DNA of 64,000 nucleotides. Origin: Phaeoceros laevis. Taxonomy: Eukaryota > Anthocerotophyta > Anthocerotopsida > Notothyladales. The stretch's first letter is position 1. Each line of letters opens with the position of its first letter. Both the position numbers and the translations under genes were made by a program. The notes below the pieces were generated by a model that did not search any database, was not told the origin of the DNA, and saw only the letters and a list, made by a program, of their open reading frames with translations. The DNA lies in NCBI GenBank assembly GCA_049999765.1, contig JBNGIQ010009485.1, forward strand, positions 482,344 to 546,343. Direction: 5' to 3'. Positions 45,718 through 58,000 of this stretch are shown piece after piece.

Positions 45718-46201
45718 AGTAGGAAATCTTTCAGTTATGTTTGTCTACTAGTACTCTTGAGCTTTACTTCTTTGCTATTGCGGTAATTTGGCAGGCTCTA
45801 CATTCCACATCGGTGATGTGAGTCTTTAGGATCAGCTTCCAATGCCACAGAGGAGTGCACCTAATATTACAAAGCCAGACTCTATGCACATTAGACTTTG
45901 TAATGTTGTCGTCTTGGCATTCTGCCAGATTTTGTTACTTCAGATCATTATCCTCAGAGGTGATTCTAAAATGGGTTAACAATGATTTGTAGATGCTGGA
46001 AACGGCTAGTGAAACGGTTTTGGCAGTGTGGAACATAGACACTGAGTAAAAAATGCCATAACGGGGTCCGTTACACTAAAAATTGCACGTTTCTCCTTCA
46101 TGGGTCCAAAGAGATAGGTTTGAAACACTAAGAAATGGCAGATAAGAAATGGCAGAACGTTTCGTACAGCAAAACCGTTTCCGAAACTCAGGTTAGAACC
46201 T

Positions 46202-48522
46202 TCAAATCCGGACATAAGTTATTGGAAGAAGTGACAATTTAATTTCAGGGGTGCTTTTACGCAGGTAGGATTCAAAGATTTAGTAAATCTAGATCTACTG
46301 CCGGTTAGAGGTGTTATTCTAGACTAGTCTAGACTCTACTCGTAGAGACTCGTGTACCGTGGCCATAGTCAAACACCCGCTGCTGACACGCGTCGACGAT
46401 GGAAAACAATAAATACCATAATAAAGCGGCTGTGATGCAGCAGCTGCATCATCAATCATCAAAATGATAGGCCAATCTGCATGCGTGTCCTGCCGCGGGA
46501 CTGCAGTACGTGGCTTATTAACCCGACACCTTACCCAGCCACATCAGCCATCAGTACATCCATACATCCAAGGTTACATCCCCATCTCCCGGGTGGCACG
46601 CCTGACCCCGCATGTGACGAGATGCCGTCGTGCATCTGTCTTCTCTGGTTCGCCTGACCTCCGGATCCACTGACACTAGCCCATCGGTCCAGCGTCCCCA
46701 GCTACTGTTATAGCCAGCTAGCTAGCACACTTATGTACGTACGCACTCCTAGTACAGTATACGCAGGCAGGCAGAAGAAGACAATATAAGTACGTATATT
46801 CATCCAATCCCTGACAGGCTCCCCCAGTCATTGGCCTGTGGGATGTGGGATTCATTTGTCTGGGCGTGGGGGTTCCACGACAAATATAGACAGTTGTGCT
46901 GCTACAGGTTACAGGTATACTGTAGGAAGAGCCGACTAGACCGCAGCTCCATCGCACATGCCACCCGGTCCCACTGCAAAATCTCTTTTTGCCTTTCTTG
47001 GCCTGCGACTCTGTCATGCGCCGCGCCTCTGTGAACCATACATCACACATATGCGTGTATGTTCTCATACATGAAGCGCAGTCTACTATACGACGATACT
47101 CTTACTCCCAGTTGCCAGTTGTATGGAATGAATGACACCCACGGCGTACACGTTCTTTTTGCTCAGCTGTCTCCAGTTCGTTATGAAAGTATCTGCTTCT
47201 CTGGAAGCAAGGGAAAGGGCCACCAAGGGAGGGGAGGGAGCTCGAGGGAGGATCCTGGCAAGCTGGGTCCAGCAACATAGATAATAGTCTGGTCTGGTCT
47301 AGTCTAGTCTTACTCTAGACTACAGTGGTCTCTTGTTTTTGAGCGAAGGGAAAGGAGGGTGGGAAGCCTCGGAGGGGGGCACTTTTAATCTAAATGGACC
47401 CCAGCTGTCACGCCTTTGACGTTGGGCGCTGCCAACCGGCTGTGAAGCTTCCCGACACTGACCGGGCCACCGAGAATACACTACTAGTGGTAGTAGTACT
47501 GTAGACCAGATAGTTATCCGGTGGGAGGGAGTCTACTCTACTACAGTACTAGTCGGGGATTCTTTCTCTTCCAACTTCCCTAGGGAGGTAAGGAGGAGGA
47601 AACAAACCAACCGTATGTGTGCACTGTCATGAGATGAAGCTGTCATCGGAAATCCAACACCGGCCAGGTTACTCTTAATCTGCAATATTTTAGGACAACG
47701 TCCTTCCGGTCAACGTTCTTTCTGCCTCGGGGAGCAACCAAAGTGCTGATCAATGGCACACATCCTCATGATGCCCCATCAAACCGCTGGCAACTCGGGT
47801 TAAGTGATGAGCAAACCGATAATAAACTACCTCCAACTCATCACACAGAGGCAAGCAAGTCCCCGAATCCCTCTCATATGCATGAGTACAAAAACAAGGA
47901 ATCAAAGAACATGATTGGGTAGTCATCACATGAGACACAGGCAAACGCACCAGACCGGGTTGGTGATAAGTTCGTGGCACAAGTGCGCTCCACCACGACC
48001 CGGTGTGCTGTGAAGACAAAGAAAGCCCGGCAGAGCAGGCAAACAAGCAAGCCATGCTTCGCTTTATCGAGTCTCCTGTTGCTATCGGCCAAGGAGCAGG
48101 ACGAGCCGGCTGTAGTCAGAGCAACTTTGGACCCCTGCTAATGCTGGTGGGTGGCCCACTACAATTCCATCCAAAGAAGTAGTGCAGGTGCGTGTGTAGC
48201 CAAGCAGTTCGGTTTCTACAGTAGGGATAGACTAAAGCACAGCGGTGGCGGGCGATGAGGCATGGATAGGAGTGTAGTCTACGCCGGCATACGACAGGCC
48301 AGGCGTCACCAACGTGTTGAACGATGGCAAGCCTTGTTGGGAGTATTGGGACCGGGAAGAACCACCGGTGCACGCACATTTATAGAACATATCCTGTTGT
48401 TGGCATGCGCAGGACCAAACTTGGTCCTCTTCAACCATTCTACCAAGTTGGAAGGGGACCACCATTAATTTGGTCCTGCTCATGCTGCTTGCTGACAGGG
48501 CTACTACAACTAAAACTCCCTC
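46202..48522. other. Intergenic region, no gene recognised
   Basis: No conserved open frame on either strand. A perfect 16-base palindrome TCTAGACTAGTCTAGA lies at 46318-46333, and related CTAGTCTAGT words occur around 47290-47325. Confidence 0.5.
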
Positions 48523-51500
48523 CTAAGGCTCCCGACTGTGCACATTGTGCATTCGGCCGTGCAGCTGCAACGTATCAAAGTGGTTGGGGTCCACGGACAG
48601 GGCTGCCCTGCAGTCTCGGATGGCACCTTCGATGTCGTTGATGCACTCGTGGAAGGCTGCTCGAAGGTGCAGCAGTTGCAGGTCCGCCTTGAAAGCTATG
48701 GCTCGAGATAGTTCAGCTATGGCTTCTGTTTCTTTCTGACTGTCCATCAACACTGCGGAAATGCACAAAAGTATCAGTACAGTGACTGAACCCATGAAAA
48801 GACATCACGGTTCTGGAATTCGGAATGAGAAGCTAAATCAGAAGAAGAAGGAAGCACAGAACCACTTGCCTGCTGCTCTAAACCGGTATGGGTAAGTCCG
48901 TAGTGGGTCTAGCTCTGTGACAATCTTGAGGTCAGCCATGGTCATGTCCCGGTCACAGTACTCCGACCTCTTCTCGTAGGCTGAAGCATTGTTCTGCGCC
49001 TTCTCGATGAGCTTGGTCATCTCTTCGTGAGCAGATTTCCTGTCACCTTCCAAGAAATGGACACGAGCCAGGCCCTGGTGGGCTCGTGTGTGCCGAATCT
49101 TGAGAGCGTTGAGGTAACAATCAGCAGCCAGTTTGTACTTGAGACAATCAACGTACACACTGCCAAGGTTGTTCAAAGCCTGCAATGCACCCACAAAAGA
49201 AAAAAAGAACCAAGGTTGTTTGTAGTGAGAAATAGGCAAACTTGGAGCTTGTAGGTGTGGCAAGCTTGGAGTACTAAACTACATAAGGTGCCTAAGTGCC
49301 CATCCAGTTGCTGCTGTTGCCTTTTTACCTGCCCCTTGCGCAGACCGTCGGACGGACACTTCAAGGCATCCTCCAGCAACTCCACCACCTTGGCGGAAGA
49401 TGTAGGGTCGAGGCTTGTGTCTGCCAGAGCATATGCTTTCAGGAAGAAGGCCTCAAATGACCGCTGTAAGGATATGGACTCCTCTGCCTTCTTGAGAGCC
49501 TCCTCCCGATGCCCTGTATCATACAGGATCCACCCTTCGTAGACTAGCCTCTCACTGTCACTGCTGGCATGCTGCCTTGCAAGTCGAAGACTCCGCATGG
49601 CTGCCTTGGGGCAATTCAACCTGAAAATGTGATACCACACAGAGTTGCAATTATTGCACCCAACACCAGATGGACAAGATGATGATTGTTGCAAGTTCGG
49701 AAACAAAAAAGAAAACAGGGCTCATCGAACATCCCATACATCAATAACTGTATCACCCAGACTGACCGGAGAAGAAGAAGGGATTGGCGAAAAAATAGGA
49801 GTCCTTTTCCAGGATCGGACTCCAGCATCTGATGTACAACTGCAAGAGACCCAATGTCATCGACTGATGACCAACGGTCATAGAGCTGCATCCAGCAATC
49901 TGCTTTCGTCCACCCGTCCACATGTTGGTTTAATAAGCCCAGCAGCTGCACTGCGGCAACTCTACCTGAGTAGATTACATATGATGGATCCAATGTGAGT
50001 AGGGCACGCACGTCCCTCACTGCTCCATCGTAGTCCTGCAAGGCTAGGCAGCAATACACCCGCAGCTCCAGGCAGTCGGGTGTGACTTTGAAACTAAGAA
50101 TTTGGTTGATTTCTGCAATTGCAGCATTGACGTTCTCTTCGTCCATCAGCGCTGCAGTCCTATACTTGTAAGGGAATGTCAAGGTAGGGTCCAGCTCTGT
50201 TGCCTTGTTCAGGTCCATCAACTTCTCCTTGCCTTCTGCATACAGAGCCCGTTCCTGATACATCCAGCCACTAGGCTTGTGGCTGGAAATCACATTGCAC
50301 ATCTCACTGTAGGCAGCAGGCCTTTGATCCCATCTGCACATGAGTCTTGCTAAACCTGCACGAGAATATGTGTGTCCTTCCTTGACAGCTTCTGTAAACA
50401 TTTCATGGGCGTCACTGTACTGCTTTCTTGCAAACTTCACACAACCAAGTTGGTGATATGCAAACGCCTTCTGTCTTGCAGACACAGCGAATTCTACCAA
50501 GCCCTGCAATAAGCACACCGACAAATCCGAAACCATGTCCTCCTCCAAGGACACATGGCTGAGAAGGGCATAGAACGCGAAAGACAATTGACCAACAGCC
50601 ATCAGCCGTTTCCTGCCACCCTTGCACAGTAAGTCCACAAATTGGGGATCCGTCAAAGACTTGGGTAACTCCCACAGGAAAACCTGCAGGCATGCAGCTA
50701 CCACAGCTGATGCACATTCTTCTAAACCATAGTCTAAGAAAGTGTGGGCATCTTCCACACTTCGAATCAAAGCTGCAAGGCTTTCATCGCAAGCATCCTT
50801 CAGCTTTTCGCAGCAGAACCTGTTTGCAAACTCCAAGACTTCCAGGATCAACTCCGGTTGCAGTTGACCTAATTTGCCGGTCTTACTAAACTCATCCACT
50901 GCTCTCATCCCGGCCAAGGAGATGCCGTTCTCAGAAAAGTTGATGACGCCCATGCGAGATTCGGAGAAGGAGCCATTGAGCATGGCATGGAAGGGGAGTG
51001 AAAGAAAGGCAATTTTTTGCCGATTGCAGTGTATCTCCTGCCCATCGATGGCAAATACAATGTCATTCCCCACATACACCCTGCAGGAGGTTGAGCACTC
51101 TTGAGGTTGCAACCATGAGCCTGATGAGGAACTGCGGCAGGGGCAATGATGATCAAAGACGGCCGTGGACACTGAGCCACGAGCCAGAGCAGTTTTAGGA
51201 CATTCTAATCTGCGGCCATTGCAGTAAGAAGCAGTGGTCTCCTCCAGTTCTTCCCCACGCTTCTCATACTTCAGCCAAGCTGAATACACTAGTCTCTCAT
51301 GAACAGTGACTGCATACTGGCGTGCGAATCTTAGGCTGCGCCTCAGCAACTTTGTCTCACCCAATCCTCTGAAGACGAAGGACTGCTCAACATACAGAGA
51401 CGACTTCTCCTGCTCAGAGGCACTCTCCAGCTTTTCATGGATCTTGGCCAGAGTATCCACGTAATCCACGGGCTTGAAGTAGGGTTCCAGGCAAGGTTCG

Positions 51501-51597
51501 CTCACTCTGGACACCGAGGAGCTGCGCAACAAACCAGATGAACGAATCAATGCCAAAAGCGAGGTATCTGCTGATTTGATTGCATAGTCATAGCGTG
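48523..51597 (-). CDS. ETO1-like BTB/TPR protein (CUL3 adaptor, ethylene-biosynthesis regulator family)
   Basis: Exons: 51597-49767, 49620-49329, 49179-48870, 48752-48523 (TAG). An upstream exon with the ATG is not identified; the main exon opens at an acceptor (GGCAG|CACGC). Order: N-terminal region (PCLEPYFKPVDYVDTLAKIH, RGLGETKLLRRSLRFARQYA); BTB domain (VYVGNDIVFAIDGQEIHCNR, FLSLPFHAMLNGSFSES); then many TPR-like repeats (AFAYHQLGCVKFARKQYSDA, ALNNLGSVYVDCLKYKLAAD, NDIEGAIRDCRAALSVDPNH). In Arabidopsis, ETO1 and its relatives bring type-2 ACC synthases to CUL3 ligases for degradation. Intron 3 appears to use a GC donor (GCAG|GCAAGTGG). Bryophytes make little ethylene from ACC, so the substrate here may differ. 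Confidence 0.88.
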
Positions 51598-52857
51598 CTG
51601 CCACCCCAAATCAATGTACACCCGGCGTGGCGTAGCTGCCTCTGTGTCTGCCAGGACTTCCAACCTGCAAGGTATTCAATGCACTCACTCCTCTCACCCA
51701 TTCGTCACTCAAACCTAGGCAGTAGAAGTTCCTCACAGTTGCCAGCCGCAAAGTTGATAGACAAGATGGTCGACAAGATCAGTATAGGACATGGCGAATC
51801 TGGCAGCTGCCAGAGTACCTAATTCGAAACAGCGAGTGGCGACTACACTGACCTTGACGGCGGGGAGAATTCTTTGTTGGAGAAGGTGCTATCCTCATGG
51901 TGGCCGGAGGTTTTGGGACTGCGAGCTTGCCGGTTGCTGTTACACCCTTGTCGCTCCGTTGCTCTCGATCTTCTCATCGTCCCTCTCATGTGAGCTTCCC
52001 TCTGACTGGGCCGGTCGCATTGCAGGAGCAGAGGATTGGACGAAGAAGAGGGTAAAGGAGAGGTCGCCTTGCTGAGGAGGCGGCAGGTGCCGGCAGCCTG
52101 AGCTGATGAGGCAGCAGGCCGGCACTGTCGCCCACCCGGTGTGGAAGACCAGATTTTTCCAGCCTGGTGAGTTCCGCCAACGGCGCAGGCGCTGCCATTC
52201 CCGGGTACACTACAGTCTCTGTGTCTCTGTGAGACCGTTTCACATGGAGGGATTAATCCTGCGCTAGTTGATCGCATTGGCTTTCAGAGAGAACGGAGAA
52301 GTTGGGAGTACGTAATTCGCGTGATTCTCGTCATTTGTCGCCGTGCGGTTCTTGCCTAAGTCACGTTCTGTTCCAAAAGTCGGTTTGCACTTGTTTCCAA
52401 GATTGTCCTCTGACATGTCCAAATATGGCTGTTTGACCACTGCGATTAGGGTACAGTAGGGACCTACAGTCTCATCATCCAGAGGCAACTCCATCCACGC
52501 AGACATCCAAGCGACTCGTGTTTACCAAACACGGTCCACAGATGGATCCGAAGAATGCCTTTGATCCTTCATAGCCAATGCAGGTCCGCACCCACCACAA
52601 TTGCTTCCACAATCCCGATTCAGAGACACCATCTTTTGATGATGCAGTGTTTGGACTGTCCGGAGCTCCAATGACATTGCTTGGTTTGCTGTGGACCCAT
52701 TGCCACCCATGTCACAACCCTAAGATTCACAACCCAGTCAAAATCAGAACACTGAAACCTTGGAACCCGGCTGAGTGCTTGTGCTTCACAGAATTGTTAA
52801 TAGTTGTGTGACAGCTCTAACCTGGCTCGTGTCTCGTCAAAATTGAACCACTGGGTC
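51598..52857. other. 5' flank of the ETO1-like gene and intergenic DNA
   Basis: The missing first exon of the ETO1-like gene should lie here. A 144-residue open frame on the minus strand (52277-51843) has a good donor (AAG|GTCAGT) but does not join the next exon in phase and has no recognised similarity. No other gene is seen. Confidence 0.4.
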
Positions 52858-54261
52858 TTACATTCCGCCCCCCTGCATGTGTGCACCCAGCTCTCCAAAC
52901 TGGTCATCAGCTTCTTCGGTGTCGAAGGATAACCTCACAGAGTCAAGTTTCTGCTTTAAAATGTCTATCGCATTAAGGAACATTTGTGAGGCTTTGATGG
53001 CGCCAGTTGACTCGATAGTGAAAATGAAACTGTCCTCCTTGCCAATTATCTCAACCAGACCAGGCTTCCCCATAGCCTCAGCTTTCTTAATAACTTCCTC
53101 GTCGTAAGAGTATGCCTCCGCGTCCACTACTGAAACCTGTACTAAAAACATGTCAACAGTTCGAGCTCACCAGAGCTGAAAAGAAAAGATGTAGGGCAGG
53201 GCGGCTCCAACACAGACTTACCTGTTGAGTCACCGGGTCTATCTCAAAGACCTTGGTAGGACTGCTGTCAACCCATTCCTTTTTCTCCTCGAGAGTAAGA
53301 GTCTCCATGAGAGATTCATTGATGGTAATCTCGGGCTCGTACTGAAAAGTGACTGTTGCAGCTGGGGACCACTTAGCGTGATCCTTGCCAATTCCTTTCC
53401 TTGCTATAGCACGTAGTTTCAGCTCCTGCCCCTTCCGCAGTTTCACAATCAGTATACCCCTGCGCAAGGGAAACATAGTCAGAGCCTCAAGCGTCGTTCT
53501 ATCTCAGCAGCCAGAAATACAGGGCTCATGACTTCAAACCTAGCATCAAACTAGCCCACCCAATCAACAGAACGGACTACAGAAGATCTCTAGAATTGAG
53601 CTAGATAACGTTTGCACCTCTTCTCTGGGGCATCAAGACCCGTAAGTTCTGCCGCTCGGGAGTCAACTGGCACCACTTCTAAGTCAGAGGACTGCAAGTC
53701 GTGACTGGTTACGTCCAGGGTTTGATCAGAGTCACATCTTACATTCAAATGGAACTCCACAGAGCAAAATTGGCATCTGCAGTCCACGAGCTCCGTGAGT
53801 CAGGAAGTCGGACAATTACCCTGAACTCACACTGTCCGGAGACGAGAAACATGATCCGTTGCAGAACAGCATGGAGACAGAACCACTGCTCCTGAAAACC
53901 ACTCAAATTGTTCCAACGACTTCAGCTGGCAACCTAGCCAAGGCAAAAGCGACAGGCCTTACTTCCCGTCTCCGTCACAGGCATCACACTCCCGTGACAG
54001 CCGCATCTCCATTGCCCGCTCGCTGGTGATGGGAATAAGGCCCAGCCTGTGGGCCAGAAACTCGTCATTCAGCACAGAGGAGTTCGTCTCGATCTCCACT
54101 AGGTCGATGGCCAGAGTAGGGACTTCGGCTATCATAATCCGTCGCAAAGCATTTGCGATGCTCGCATCGGTATCCCGAAGTTCAAACTTCAGAAAGTCGT
54201 CCTTGATTTCCCTGATTCGCACAGTAGGGAATCGCGGATACGACGAAGGGTCCTTCTCCAT
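52858..54261 (-). CDS. NRPB3: RNA polymerase II (IV/V) third subunit, RPB3
   Basis: Exons: 54261-53964, 53776-53618, 53460-53222, 53136-52858. All joins are in phase. The protein begins [20 protein letters not shown] and contains the alpha-like dimerisation motif [20 protein letters not shown] and [21 protein letters not shown] zinc-binding loop (CDACDG with CQFCSVEF across the first intron) follows, then [32 protein letters not shown] and [10 protein letters not shown]. It ends [17 protein letters not shown]. Full length and close to plant NRPB3. It pairs with RPB11 in the assembly platform of RNA polymerase II and, in plants, Pol IV and V. Nuclear. Confidence 0.95.
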
Positions 54262-55059
54262 GCTTGGTCAGCTCGCAGAGTGGCACGCAGCCAAAAAACT
54301 CACCCAATCAAGAAGGAGAGCTCACGCCCTGCCTGCACGCCTTCACCAGGCGCCAAGAATAACTACGAACCCCTGCATGACCTAGGTAAGAAGTAGAGCG
54401 TTTTAGAAGTGCAAACGCTGACAACGATAACGCCAGCTTCCGGAACCAGCATGCCCTTCGATAAATGTAGCTGAAATGTGGATACACTAATACCTTCCAG
54501 GACTTCAGCTCCGCGCAGCAATTCGACCTTCACCTGTAACCAATTTTACCTCAGATTGATTGAGAAAAATAGAGCAGCTGCTCAACAGAATCGGCAAATA
54601 GCCAGATCAAAGGGGCGAATCTGCCGACAAGCCCCATCATCATGACTTTGGGACGCTTGCTGGTGGGGCTCATCGGTAGATCCGACACTTTGATCCACTC
54701 CACCGCAGAAGGGAGGGCTGACATACATACACTATACAGAACAAGTGAATGACCGATGATGTCATCGCCTATGGGCAGCCGAAGTGTCGATTCGGAATGT
54801 CGGATGCAATGCGCTTAGGGTTGCTTGGACATCTGTAGGTCCACAGTTCAAGATCTGTAAGTGTCAACCGTTTTAGAGTATCATTTCGAAGCTTTTTAAT
54901 CATGGTTACAAAGGCGGTGCGACGCTGCGGGAGATGGCTGTTGTTCACTGGCAGCAGTTGAAGTGCAGTGGGGGGTGCTGACCAACCTCAGATACCCTAA
55001 TTCCCAATGCTTGGTTAATCAGTCAGCTGGGAGTGTGCGGCGCATGCGCATTTGGAGCG
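54262..55059. other. Intergenic region between divergent RPB3 and TOP3B genes
   Basis: About 800 bases with no gene seen; likely contains both promoters. Confidence 0.5.
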
Positions 55060-58000
55060 ATGGCACCTTCTGTGCTCATGGTACATCTCCATGTGTCAGC
55101 TAGTAGCCTGTGTTCCTGGATTTCAGGGCACTGTGTGGGACAGCAATTTCGTGAAATTGAAGCCGATGTTCAAACACTCCGTTGCGGAGTTGTTCATTTG
55201 AGGCTGATTTAGCGCTTTCCACAAGCTGTATCTGAATTTGACTTCATCCTGCAACAAATCTGCCGAACAGTTAGAGAATGCTTTCTGCTAGACTGCAGCT
55301 GAGTCAGAATGTTTCCTCGATACCAGAGTGCTACATTGCACAGCACATTAACCACTTTTTGCATCTGCTTGTCATGAGCAGGTGGCAGAGAAGCCAAGCA
55401 TTGCAAGTTCCATTGCGAATTTTCTTTCCGGTGCCAGGGTATTCCTCCTCTTTTTGATTTTGAAGGACGGCAAAGGCTTGTCAATCTCTTAGCTTTGTCG
55501 ATGGTTGTCATTTGAGCCCGTTATTGTCTGCTAGTTCTTTTGTGAACACTGGACTGAAGTGAGGCACTGTTCGAGGCAGATGATGACAAGAAAGTCATAT
55601 CTAGAGGTTCACGAGTTTGATGGGACTTTTCAAGGTCAGCATGTGCGGTACAAAGTGACCTCTGTCATCGGACATGTCCTCAGGTAGCATGGATTCCTTC
55701 CCTGGCGATCTCTCTTCTGTGTGAATAAAGTGTGGTGTGATCTGTCAGAATGACGTCCATCTCACTCTGGTACCTATCTCGTAGTTCAACTCCCAGCAAG
55801 TGTGGTACTGATCCACTCCTGTCGCGAGCAGTATTGATTTTCCGGCAAAATATCAAAACTGGGACACTACAGACCCTTTTGAACTGTTTGGGGCACCAAC
55901 CGTGAAGAATGAATCAAATCCTAAGGTAATAGCTGGGACATATCTTTTGGCCATTGGCTTTGATCGTTCAGTTGGCTTAAAACACCAATGGTTTTACACT
56001 TCAGGCTCATGTCTGTAAGCATCTTCAACAAGAGGCTCGTGGGTGTGACTTCTTAGTACTCTGGTTGGATTGTGACCGTGAAGGAGAAAATATTTGCTTT
56101 GAAGGTAGGCCACAACGTAATATCTGTCACGGATGTCTTGTTTTAGACACGTTCAATCAACTCAGTGTCACGTTTACTGAGAATTGCTGCCTTCCTTTCT
56201 GCCAGTTTTGCATTTGAGGCCCACCTGCCTTTCTGATGATCGAGTGGTCTTATTTGGATGCAGTTATGGAAAGTGCAGTACCTGTTATGAGGAAGGGATA
56301 TGGGCAACGGCAAGTCTTTCGTGCACGATTTTCTGCCATTAGCGAGAAGGACATCCGTGCTGCAATGGGTTCGCTTGTCGAACCAAACAAGAATGAGGCA
56401 TTGGCTGTTGATGCTCGTCAGGAGATTGACCTGAAAGTTGGCGTTGCCTTCACACGCTTTCAGACGCGATTCTTTCAAGGCAAATACGGCAACCTCGACT
56501 CCAGTGTGATATCGTACGTTACTCGTTATGTGTCCAACTTAGACCGGCGACTGTTTTAGATGCTGGAGATTTCTACTTTCATGTCTGGACAGTTTGTATT
56601 TCATGGACAAGGCTAAGTATGTAGCAAGCTAGTAAGTGGACCCCTACGTGCATTTTGCAGCTACGTTTTCATTCAGTTGCCAACAGGCTGTAGTTGGAAT
56701 AGAGCATCCCTTGACTAGTAGGTTGTTATCTACGAAGGTATGGACCTTGCCAAACTCCAACACTGGGCTTTTGCGTTGAGAGACACCTTGCTATAACAAC
56801 GTTCAGTCCTGAGCCATTTTGGATTGTCCGCCCACATATAACCAAGGGCGGACACCTCCTTCAGCTGGAATGGGACCGTGGCAGACTCTTTGATCGAGAT
56901 GTAAGTCTTTTACTGCTACTGCAAGGATCTGCCCTGAGACAGAACTGAATCTGTTGCTGTGCATGGATGTGGTCTACTTCTACTCATAGTTTGTGGAATG
57001 TAGTTCAGATTGCTGCAGTATTTCAAAAGATGGTGATCAGTGCTACTTCCTTGAGAGTCACAGATGTTATCAAGAAGGATGAACGGAAGGCACGCCCCAG
57101 TGGGCTTAACACAGTTGAGATGCTTAAGGTTTGTTAGTCACTTGTGAGAGGTCTGCTTTCCGTCTTCCTAGGTCCAGTCTCGAGTTTGTTGTCAAGTTGT
57201 TTTTTCTGAGGAAACGTGAATGATCTGAGTGATTCAAAATGGGTGGCAGGTAGCTTCAAGTGCTCTAGCTATGGGCCCACACCATGCCATGCAGATCGCT
57301 GAGAGACTTTACATCCAAGGCTACATGAGGTATAGTTGCCAAAAACTTTTGCTGCTCCAGGAAAACTGACTTGGTTGGAGACCAGGACCTTACTTTCTTG
57401 ACACTGTCCACAGTTATCCACGTACAGAAAGTACGGCTTATCCTGCAAGTTTCGATGTTAAGGGAACTCTAGCAATGCACAGAAGCCATCCAATATGGGG
57501 GGACTTCGCTGCATCACTCATGGCAGCTGGACCGCATCCACCAAAGACTGGAGTTGATGTTGGTGATCATCCTCCAATCACTCCAATGAGAGCTGCAACA
57601 GAGGATGAGCTAGGAGGGGGGGATATGTGGAGGCTGTATGAGTATGTTACTCGTCATTTTCTGGGGAGTGTAAGCCCTGATTGCAAGTTCACGAGGTCAG
57701 TGAGACTTGACCAGCTCTAGTATGATCTGTTGCCATGTGTTGTGCTTGAGTTTGAGTTGGCTAGACTTTCATGCGTTTGTTGGTTTTTGTGTCATAACCC
57801 TGCAGAACAAAAGTAGTGCTCACAGGAGGAGGAGAAAAATTTTCCTGTGTTGGAAGAGCCTTGATATCTCCAGGATTTACCGCTGCTATGCCATGGCTTG
57901 CTGTTAAGGATGAGAGTTTGCCACCTTTTTCTGTGGGTGACTCTGTCCCTATCGGAGATGTAGAACTTTATCAGGTATCCACATTTTTGCAGGCCTAGTT

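Larger units (their letters stand above)
43434..46191 (+). mobile_element. hAT-superfamily DNA transposon, nearly complete, with 8-base target duplication
   Basis: The ends are CTAGGTTGCTGGAAACG on the left and CGTTTCCGAAACTCAG on the right, which form imperfect terminal inverted repeats. The same 8 bases, GTTAGAAC, flank both sides (43426-43433 and 46192-46199), the size expected for hAT insertions; 10 bases (GTTAGAACCT) match in all. The interior encodes a decayed BED-finger/DUF659-type transposase on the plus strand. Total 2758 bases. Subterminal copies of GAAACAGA and GTTTCC could be transposase-binding repeats. Confidence 0.8.

Noticed and set aside
46718-48379. Several 70-116 residue frames on the minus strand
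   Set aside because: No conserved motif, cysteine-rich by chance composition, and no plausible splicing.
51843-52277. 144-residue minus-strand frame as the first exon of the ETO1-like gene
   Set aside because: Its donor phase does not match the next exon (the join creates a stop) and its composition is low complexity.
56645-56720. An exon of TOP3B reading [10 protein letters not shown], which would have destroyed the conserved GPCQTPTLG motif
   Set aside because: A better acceptor at 56736-56737 gives the intact motif [16 protein letters not shown] in phase, so there is no anomaly.
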